A DNA stretch of 5,945 bases from Planctomycetaceae bacterium (lineage in GTDB: Bacteria > Planctomycetota > Planctomycetia > Pirellulales > Thermoguttaceae): contig JAISBG010000528.1 of NCBI GenBank assembly GCA_031266315.1, positions 1-5,945 of the forward strand, in the 5' to 3' direction. The position numbers and the translations under genes were made by a program. Under the pieces are notes generated by a model. That model was not told the origin of the DNA, made no database searches, and worked only from the letters and a program-made list of their open reading frames with translations. Positions 1-4,833 of the stretch are shown here, one piece after another. The first letter of the stretch is position 1, and the number at the start of each line of letters is the position of its first letter.

Positions 1-740
1 AAATCGCCAAGTGTTAGTTTTTTGCCGTTGATTTTAGCGGCTTCGATACGGCGGCGCAAACCGGAATCCACCACGCCGGGACCGCTCACTCCAATATTAA
101 CCGCCGTTTCCGGTTCTCCGGCTCCCATGTACGCTCCCGCCATAAACGGATTGTCTTCAGGAATATTGGCAAAAACAACCAGTTTCGCCGCTCCAAAACC
201 TTGTTGTCCGGCGGTCGCTTCCGCAATTGCCGGAAGAAGATGTCCCAGTTGACGAATGGCGTTCATGTTAATTCCCGCCTTCCGCGAAGCAACATTAATC
301 GACGCACAAACCCGTTCCGTTTTGGAAAGAACTTCCGGTAGTGAATCCAGAACAATTTGCGCACCGGCGGAAATCCCCTTTTGAACTAAAGCAGAAAAAC
401 CGCCCACAAAATCAACTCGACATTCCGCCGCCGCCTTGTCCAATGTCTGAGCAAGTTGCAACGCTGCATGATGACCATGACCCGCAAGAATCACAGCCGC
501 CGGTGAAATCGCAAGACGTTTATTCGTAATAGGAATCCCGTACTTTTCCCCGATTTCGTCGCAAATAACAACCAAATTATGGGCATGATCCGTAATTTTA
601 TTGTACACTTTCCGGCAAAGTTGATCGGCATTGATACTCGCACAATCATTCAAGTTAAGCGCAAGTGTTACCGCACGAACATCAAGATGCTCGTCATGAA
701 GCATACGAATCGTTGAAAGAATTTCGTCTGTTCGAAGCAT
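1..740 (-). CDS. UPF0210/DUF711 (PFL family) protein, N-terminal part, cut by window edge
   Basis: The minus-strand frame is open from an ATG at 738-740 to the left edge, giving 246 complete residues of a family that is usually about 450 long, so the C-terminal half lies outside the window. The translation matches the UPF0210/DUF711 family throughout: an N-terminal helix with LDVRAVTLALNLNDCA (residues 19-34), VDFVGGFSALVQKG (109-122), CASINVASRKAGINMNA (145-161), KLVVFANIPEDNPFMAGA (186-203) and the glycine-rich NIGVSGPGVV (215-224). The biochemical role of this family is not established. In several bacteria and archaea it is paired with a small ACT-domain gene, but no such partner is visible upstream here. 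No Shine-Dalgarno sequence precedes the ATG; the start is chosen because homology begins within a few residues of it. The family call is strong; function is unknown. Confidence 0.9.
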   Translation of the reverse strand, partial: MLRTDEILSTIRMLHDEHLDVRAVTLALNLNDCASINADQLCRKVYNKITDHAHNLVVICDEIGEKYGIPITNKRLAISPAAVILAGHGHHAALQLAQTLDKAAAECRVDFVGGFSALVQKGISAGAQIVLDSLPEVLSKTERVCASINVASRKAGINMNAIRQLGHLLPAIAEATAGQQGFGAAKLVVFANIPEDNPFMAGAYMGAGEPETAVNIGVSGPGVVDSGLRRRIEAAKINGKKLTLGD

Positions 741-776
741 AAATCAATGAATTTTCGTTAAAAACAGGTGATTGTT

Positions 777-989
777 AGGTAGGTAACCTTTTTATAGGTG
801 GGCAACCTTTCGCTGAAAGGTTGCGTCGGCGTACTCGCCGACAGTGAATCAGATTAACGAGGCAAATATGGTGTTCCTAACGTTTGGGTTGGTAATTTCC
901 GTCCATAAACAGGGTATAAGTCGGCTATCGCCGACGCGACCTTTTAGCAAATAGCAAAAGGTCGCCCATCTACCAAAGGTTGCCCGCCT
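777..989. repeat. Palindromic repeat element A (four-hairpin, BIME-like, doubled ends)
   Basis: This fills the gap between rnc and the UPF0210 gene. The core (796-971) starts AGGTGGGCAACC and ends with its imperfect complement GGTCGCCCATCT. Left arm: hairpin with perfect 10-bp arms GCAACCTTTC (802-811) and GAAAGGTTGC (815-824), then hairpin GTCGGCG (825-831) with CGCCGAC (836-842). Right arm in mirror order: GTCGGC (920-925) with GCCGAC (930-935), then GCGACCTTTT (936-945) with AAAAGGTCGC (956-965). Outside the core a second, more diverged pair of ends is present: AGGTAGGTAACC (777-788) and GGTTGCCCGCCT (978-989). The spacer holds GTGAATCAGATTAACGA (844-860), also found in element B. No protein is encoded; a short frame here is a by-product of the repeat. 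It resembles paired REP sequences (BIMEs), but no transposase is present. Confidence 0.85.
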
Positions 990-1000
990 CAATGACAGTG

Positions 1001-1705
1001 TTAATGAATATACGGCGGCGGATTCCCGTGAATCACTGCCCATGTGTTTTCGGCAGCACGTTGTTCGGCTTCCTTTTTTGTTGCGCCCCATGCGGACGGA
1101 AAAGATTGGTCGCCGATTCGGACTCCGACATGGAACGATTTACGATGTTCAGGACCTGTCACTTCAATCATTTTGTATTCCGGCGTCTGTCCTAAATATT
1201 TTTGTGAGTGGTGTTGCAAAACCGATTTATAATTATCAGCATCATGATTTTGCAACATTTTATCGATTTCTTCCCGAAAAACTTTCAAAATAAATCGGCG
1301 TGCTTCTTCGAGTCCGCTGTCAAGATAAATCGCCGCGATAAACGATTCTACGGTATTGGCGAAAATCGAATCGGGAACCTGTGAAGAACGTCCAAGTCCG
1401 CGACCAAGAATCAGAAATTTGTCTAAACCAAGCCGTTTACAAACCAACTGGCACGTCGCCCGACTCACAACCGCTGATTTAATTTTGGTCATATCGCCTT
1501 CCAGCATATTGGGAAAAGTATCAAACAAATAATTGCAAATCACATAACCAAGTATCGAATCACCAAGAAATTCCATACGTTCATTGGAACATTGCGGAGA
1601 GTCCGCCCCAGAAGAATGGGTCAGTGCCGTTCGCAAAAGTTCGGGATTGCGAAAAGTATAACCAACTTGTTTTTGGCAATTTGTTAGAAAAGTATCCAAG
1701 TCCAT
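1001..1705 (-). CDS. rnc: Ribonuclease III
   Basis: Endoribonuclease that cleaves double-stranded RNA, acting in the cytoplasm on rRNA precursors and structured mRNAs. The 234 residues give the normal two-domain layout. The catalytic domain (about 5-150) carries the signature NERMEFLGDSILG (41-53), with E42, E45 and D49 matching Escherichia coli E38, E41 and D45, and EGDMTKIKS (69-77), with E69 matching E65. The double-stranded-RNA-binding domain (about 159-226) ends in the typical GATKKEAEQRAAENTW helix (207-222). In the metal site, ANTVES (116-121) has N117 where E. coli has D114, while E120 (E. coli E117) is kept. The ATG at 1703-1705 has no Shine-Dalgarno; it is chosen because the family N-terminus aligns there. 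Element A begins 12 bases after the stop and element C ends 38 bases upstream of the start, so the gene stands alone between two long palindromes. Confidence 0.96.
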   Translation of the reverse strand: MDLDTFLTNCQKQVGYTFRNPELLRTALTHSSGADSPQCSNERMEFLGDSILGYVICNYLFDTFPNMLEGDMTKIKSAVVSRATCQLVCKRLGLDKFLILGRGLGRSSQVPDSIFANTVESFIAAIYLDSGLEEARRFILKVFREEIDKMLQNHDADNYKSVLQHHSQKYLGQTPEYKMIEVTGPEHRKSFHVGVRIGDQSFPSAWGATKKEAEQRAAENTWAVIHGNPPPYIH

Positions 1706-1743
1706 GAATAAGGAAAAAAACTAGTGTTCAAAACGTTTTAGGA

Positions 1744-2060
1744 ACTCCTGTTACGCACCGTAGGTAAAAAGTCGGTAAAACATACATTAAAATTGGAAGT
1801 TTTTTCCGCCCCTTTAGGGGCATTGCATAACAACCCACCGCAACGCGGTGGGGCAAAGCACACCTAAATTTCGCCCTGAAAGGGCAATGCCAATCCGCTT
1901 TGCATTGCCCTTACAGGGCGATGGTTTGTGTGTGATATTCCCCACCGCGTTGCGGTGGGTTGTTACGCATTGCCCCTTGCGGGGCGAAGAAAAAAATCGC
2001 AATCCTACTGTGTTGATGTATATTTGACCGACTTTTTTACCTATGGAGCGTAACATGAGT
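1744..2060. repeat. MITE-like element C: 44-bp terminal inverted repeats around six hairpins
   Basis: The left terminus 1744-1787 is the reverse complement of 2016-2060 with five mismatches and one indel; the shared ends read ACTC(C/A)TGTTACGC. Inside, hairpins are placed symmetrically: GCCCCT (1808-1813) with AGGGGC (1816-1821); CCCACCGC (1834-1841) with GCGGTGGG (1845-1852); GCCCT (1873-1877) with AGGGC (1881-1885); then in mirror order GCCCT (1907-1911) with AGGGC (1915-1919); CCCACCGC (1941-1948) with GCGGTGGG (1952-1959); and GCCCC (1972-1976) with GGGGC (1981-1985). The GC-rich centre contrasts with the AT-rich surroundings. No transposase or credible protein is encoded; an 80-codon minus-strand frame across it is only the translated repeat. 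AGGAA occurs just outside both ends (1740-1744 and 2062-2066) as a weak candidate target duplication. It lies upstream of rnc and downstream of the membrane-protein gene. Confidence 0.85.
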
Positions 2061-2211
2061 GAGGAATATAAACTTTATTGTGGTTGTATTTGGTATTTTT
2101 CAAGTAACTATTTATCGGCAAGTACCTATTTTATCGGATTGATCCGAAATACCGAATAGCCCGATAGGGCTTGAGTTGCTCGTGTCAATCCACTGAATAC
2201 AATTGATTTAA
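2061..2211. other. Short non-coding gap with two small stem-loops, possible weak terminator region
   Basis: Downstream (minus strand) of the large membrane-protein gene, this AT-rich stretch holds AGCCC (2158-2162) pairing with GGGCT (2167-2171), and TCGGAT (2134-2139) pairing with ATCCGA (2142-2147), the latter also enclosed by GGTATTT (2092-2098) and AAATACC (2147-2153). On the minus strand neither stem is followed by a clean run of T, so a classical intrinsic terminator is not shown. No gene is seen. Confidence 0.3.
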
Positions 2212-3765
2212 TTATCGTTTGAAAAATCGTTCGACAGTTCCGCGATGTTGAGGATAAATGGAACGGTTGTAGGCGGCTCCGGCGTCGCTGTTGGTTTGAG
2301 TAAGGACTCCGTCTTCTTTTTCCGGCACGGTATTAGGCTCAAAATCCGGCGACGAAATAGACGCTCCAATCTTTTGACTGTTCTTAAACGCTTCAAAATC
2401 AGATAACGGCAAAAATGTTGCCTTGAACTCGGCACCTTCTTCGTCCGCATCTTTTGTAAATCGTGTTTTGCTTGGTTCTTCATTCGGGTCGGTTGCCCAA
2501 TTCTGCTTTTTTGTGTAACGCGGACTAAACGGCGATTCTCCGCGTTCTCCCGGACAATCACCTTCGCAACCGTCGCAGTTTGCCCAAAGATCACTCAACA
2601 TTCGTTCCGCCTCTTCACGGTCAACCTCCTTCGCCTCCGCCAACTTCCTGAGCATCTCCGAATCAACCGGAAATCCCGCATTTTGCAGGTTTTCACACAT
2701 TCGCTCGCAATTCCCTTGACATTGTTTCATTGCCTCACAAAGTTGCTGAAGCATTTCCGGCGTCAAATTTTGCAAGTTATTTTCGTTCAACATTTTTTTC
2801 AACGATTCCAGTATTGCTTGCTCTTTACTGTTCGGTTCGTTTCTGTCGGCATCGGTTTGTTGTGTTTTCTCCGCTTTCTTATCCAATGTTTTGTCCAATT
2901 TTTTATCCAATATTTCTTTCAAGTCTTTTGCAAGTTCAGTATTTTGTGCAAACATTTCTTCTAAGGAATGAGCCAAGCCTTCCATCAATGATTTCGTTGT
3001 TGATTCGTCAAGTTTTTGGGAAATATTTTTGACTTGCTGTGAAAGAGTTTCGGTATTGGCAAGAGTTTCGGTTGTTCGCAGAGCGTTTTCAACAGTTTCG
3101 GCAACTTTCTGATTCATCCGGTCTTCGATATGATCCAAAGCATCGAATGTTTTAACCGGTCCCAAACCATTGGCATTGTTTTGAAGACGTTCCAGATCAA
3201 CTTTTCGGCTTTCAATTTCTTCAACATCCAGAATATTTTCTTTTTCCAACACATCTAGTTGTGAAGTCAAACGCCGTACCTGATCTTCTATATTCAAATA
3301 ATTCTGTACAGGTTTGGAAAGCACGGAGACCGGAAGGAATAACGAAATAACCGCAAAACAAACCGAAAATAAAATAAGACCAATAATTCGTTGAGATTCC
3401 CAATGGATTTTCGGAATAGTTATTGTTTCCGTATTAATTGCCCAATCACCGAGTTCTTTTTCAAAAGAACTCATCATAAGACCGCCGATTTGGTTGTTGC
3501 AATCCAAAATGGCTCCGAGTTTCCGGTCATCGGGAAGAAGCCGCCAAGCCGTCATCCACGCCAACACAGGAATGACCGTATAGACAATCAAACTAAACGC
3601 AACAATATTCGGTTTGTACCAGCCTCCGGCGCGAAGTGTTAGTATGGCGGTTCCCCAAAGGAACAGAAATACCGCCGTCAATGTGATGATCTTTTTAAGA
3701 AACAACACAACAAAAATCCGACGCCGAAATGCCCAAAGAATTTTGGTACGTTGTTGCTGGTTCAT
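2212..3765 (-). CDS. Large membrane-anchored coiled-coil protein with cysteine clusters, function unknown
   Basis: A 517-residue protein from the ATG at 3763-3765. Three hydrophobic segments are at about 25-44, 53-73 and 126-149. Between the second and third is a segment with LPDDRKLGAILDCNNQIGG (77-95). From about 156 to 306 it is Glu/Lys/Gln-rich and looks like a coiled coil, ending in lysine-rich LDKKLDKTLDKKAEK (286-300). Two cysteine groups follow: C343, C349, C353, C357, then C397, C400, C404. The polar, probably disordered tail ends YPQHRGTVERFFKR. I do not recognise a named family. The layout and C-terminal arginine-rich motif recall large hypothetical proteins that in Planctomycetota sit near MoxR/DUF58-type genes, but none of those partners is here. 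The start is fixed by AAGG at 3773-3776, seven bases before the ATG, and by the promoter upstream. A longer reading from TTG at 3882 is rejected because that TTG is part of the -35 box. Confidence 0.82.
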   Translation of the reverse strand: MNQQQRTKILWAFRRRIFVVLFLKKIITLTAVFLFLWGTAILTLRAGGWYKPNIVAFSLIVYTVIPVLAWMTAWRLLPDDRKLGAILDCNNQIGGLMMSSFEKELGDWAINTETITIPKIHWESQRIIGLILFSVCFAVISLFLPVSVLSKPVQNYLNIEDQVRRLTSQLDVLEKENILDVEEIESRKVDLERLQNNANGLGPVKTFDALDHIEDRMNQKVAETVENALRTTETLANTETLSQQVKNISQKLDESTTKSLMEGLAHSLEEMFAQNTELAKDLKEILDKKLDKTLDKKAEKTQQTDADRNEPNSKEQAILESLKKMLNENNLQNLTPEMLQQLCEAMKQCQGNCERMCENLQNAGFPVDSEMLRKLAEAKEVDREEAERMLSDLWANCDGCEGDCPGERGESPFSPRYTKKQNWATDPNEEPSKTRFTKDADEEGAEFKATFLPLSDFEAFKNSQKIGASISSPDFEPNTVPEKEDGVLTQTNSDAGAAYNRSIYPQHRGTVERFFKR

Positions 3766-3772
3766 AGTTTTA

Positions 3773-3776
3773 CCTT
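3773..3776 (-). promoter_or_regulatory. Shine-Dalgarno deciding the start of the large membrane protein
   Basis: On the minus strand AAGG lies seven bases before the ATG at 3765. The in-frame alternatives (ATG at 3810, TTG at 3882) have no comparable site, and other genes in the window lack one. Confidence 0.6.
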
Positions 3777-3853
3777 GATTATTTTTAAACCGAATGGGCT
3801 TTATTTTCATAACCGCAAGTCGCAACCTGTGGGAAATAATTTTTAATTTAATT

Positions 3854-3882
3854 ACTATCTCATTAAGCAGCCGTTCTGTCAA
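3854..3882 (-). promoter_or_regulatory. Sigma70-type promoter for the large membrane protein
   Basis: On the minus strand a perfect -35 box TTGACA (3877-3882) is followed after 17 bases by GATAGT (3854-3859), which matches four of six bases of the -10 consensus. Transcription would start near 3847, leaving a leader of about 80 bases before the ATG at 3765. Its position after the stop of the small cysteine-rich gene means the membrane protein need not be co-transcribed with it. Confidence 0.6.
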
Positions 3883-3952
3883 TACCTATTCGTTAGAAAT
3901 TCTTTTAACTGGTTCCCTGATTAGATGTTATCCGCCCAACACAACAGGGAAA

Positions 3953-4204
3953 TTATTGTTCCGGTTGTTGGTTGGAATTTGTGTCGGGCAGGTCGGCTGT
4001 TTCGGAGGAAGAAGAAATTTCAATCTGGTGCAAAATATTACAAACTGATTGCCGTGCAGCGCGGCAACCTCCGCAATGACCACAATAATCACAATAACCG
4101 GAAGACAAATGCTCTTCGGAATGACGACGAAACGGTTCCAACATTGCCCGAAAATACCAACCCATCGCCACGAAAGCAATAACGGCAACAATTATTCCAA
4201 ACAT
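3953..4204 (-). CDS. Small cysteine-rich single-pass membrane peptide
   Basis: An 83-residue reading frame starting at ATG 4202-4204. Residues 3-21 form one hydrophobic helix (GIIVAVIAFVAMGWYFRAM), followed by a basic stretch and an evenly spaced cysteine motif C38-x2-C41-x2-C44-x2-C47 with a further C55; the tail is polar. The arrangement, a short N-terminal helix then a cysteine cluster, resembles the small 'FeoB-associated cysteine-rich membrane protein' type, but no feoA or feoB is in the window and the cysteine tail here is not at the very end, so metal or iron-sulfur binding is only an inference. No Shine-Dalgarno precedes the start. Its strand agrees with all neighbours, and the helix-plus-cysteine order is unlikely by chance, but a gene this short could still be spurious. 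The overlapping 87-codon frame at 3928-4191 lacks this organisation. Confidence 0.55.
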   Translation of the reverse strand: MFGIIVAVIAFVAMGWYFRAMLEPFRRHSEEHLSSGYCDYCGHCGGCRAARQSVCNILHQIEISSSSETADLPDTNSNQQPEQ

Positions 4205-4222
4205 GATTTATACTGTTTTTAG

Positions 4223-4256
4223 GTCGTGTTGACACAAAAATTCGTTTCAACACGAC
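4223..4256. promoter_or_regulatory. 10-bp perfect inverted repeat just upstream of the cysteine-rich gene
   Basis: GTCGTGTTGA (4223-4232) is the exact reverse complement of TCAACACGAC (4247-4256), with a 14-base loop. It ends 18 bases upstream of the ATG at 4204. There is no T-run after it on either strand, so it does not look like an intrinsic terminator; an operator or a leader hairpin is possible. Confidence 0.4.
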
Positions 4257-4324
4257 AAATTGCGGTATTCCTGTTCCGCTAAGGACAAAATGTTGGGCGG
4301 AAAATGCTTTCGGGCATCTCTAAA

Positions 4325-4815
4325 AATACATTTTTAATTTTTACCACAGAGGACACAGAGATAATTTTTTTTGATCCATGTTTTAATCCATTTTTTGACC
4401 GCTTAAAATACATAAAATAAAGAAATAATAATAGTAAAATTTTGCTGATTCTACCGGATTAGGTGTCTAAGCATTGAAAAGTTCGTTTTAAACGCGAAAC
4501 ACATGAAAAGAGGTGGGCAATCCGCCCGCTGAGCGGTTGCGCCGGTTGAGTCTTACTCGACTCCAAAACGGAAGGCAACTCCATTTGCCATCGTTAATCT
4601 GATTCACAGTCGGCTATTGCCGACGCAACCTTTCAGCGAAAGGTTGCCCACCTGATGATTGCCGATGAAATATACTACCAATTATTTTACAGCTCCTTTG
4701 CAAAACACCTAATCCGATAGAATCAAAAATTTTGTGTATTCCAATTGTTCAAAAAAAATTATTCAAAAAAATCAAAAAATCTTTTCTCTGTGTCCTCTGT
4801 GATAAAAAATGAATT
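4325..4815. repeat. Composite nested palindrome surrounding element B
   Basis: Most of the 629-base gap between the metallo-hydrolase and the cysteine-rich gene is one symmetrical structure. Outer pair: CACAGAGGACACAGAGA (4345-4361) and its perfect 17-bp complement at 4785-4801, with AT-rich flanks that also roughly mirror each other. Middle pair: GATTCTACCGGATTAGGTGT (4447-4466) and its complement at 4705-4724 with one mismatch, both flanked by an AAAATTTT-type tract. Innermost is element B (4511-4653). The CACAGAGGA-type motif is of a kind seen dispersed in intergenic regions of many environmental bacteria. No protein or transposase is encoded. Confidence 0.75.
4511..4653. repeat. Palindromic repeat element B, inverted copy of the element A family
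   Basis: This is bounded by a perfect 10-bp inverted repeat AGGTGGGCAA (4511-4520) and TTGCCCACCT (4644-4653). Right arm: GTCGGC (4609-4614) with GCCGAC (4619-4624), then GCAACCTTTC (4625-4634) with GAAAGGTTGC (4638-4647), identical to the first hairpin arms of element A. Left arm: GCAATCCGC (4517-4525) with GCGGTTGC (4533-4540) with one bulge, and GTTGAGT (4545-4551) with ACTCGAC (4555-4561) with one G-T pair, so the architecture is kept with different sequence. The spacer carries the complement of GTGAATCAGATTAACGA (4591-4607), followed on that strand by TGGCAAAT, showing common descent with element A. Relative to element A it is in opposite orientation and about 70 bases shorter than A with its doubled ends. 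Confidence 0.85.
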
Positions 4816-4833
4816 ATTAGAGGTTGCCATAGG

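Noticed and set aside
22..529. Plus-strand open frames opposite the UPF0210 gene
   Set aside because: They are antisense shadows of a strongly conserved coding sequence; composition is biased Pro/Ser/Ala with no family resemblance.
777..989. CRISPR array
   Set aside because: The repeats are mirrored hairpins with a single spacer, not evenly spaced direct repeats with different spacers.
849..1091. 80-codon minus-strand open frame overlapping element A and the end of rnc
   Set aside because: It is out of frame with rnc, which is certain, and its remainder is translated repeat sequence.
1730..1739. AAAACGTTTT palindrome upstream of rnc as an operator
   Set aside because: A ten-base AT-rich palindrome in this composition is easily expected by chance, and no promoter elements frame it.
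1814..2056. 80-codon minus-strand open frame
   Set aside because: It is the translation of element C, follows its hairpins and ends, and has no protein-like composition or start signal.
1740..2066. AGGAA target-site duplication flanking element C
   Set aside because: The five-base match is short, and the two distances to the terminal repeats differ by one or two bases, so it may be chance.
2158..2171. Intrinsic terminator after the large membrane-protein gene
   Set aside because: The five-bp stem is not followed by a T-run on the minus strand, so it is kept only as a weak stem-loop.
2208..2594. 128-codon minus-strand open frame
   Set aside because: It lies wholly inside the large membrane-protein gene in another frame and has no recognisable domain.
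3928..4191. Alternative 87-codon minus-strand frame over the cysteine-rich gene
   Set aside because: It lacks the ordered helix-plus-cysteine layout of the other frame; only one of the two is likely to be coding.
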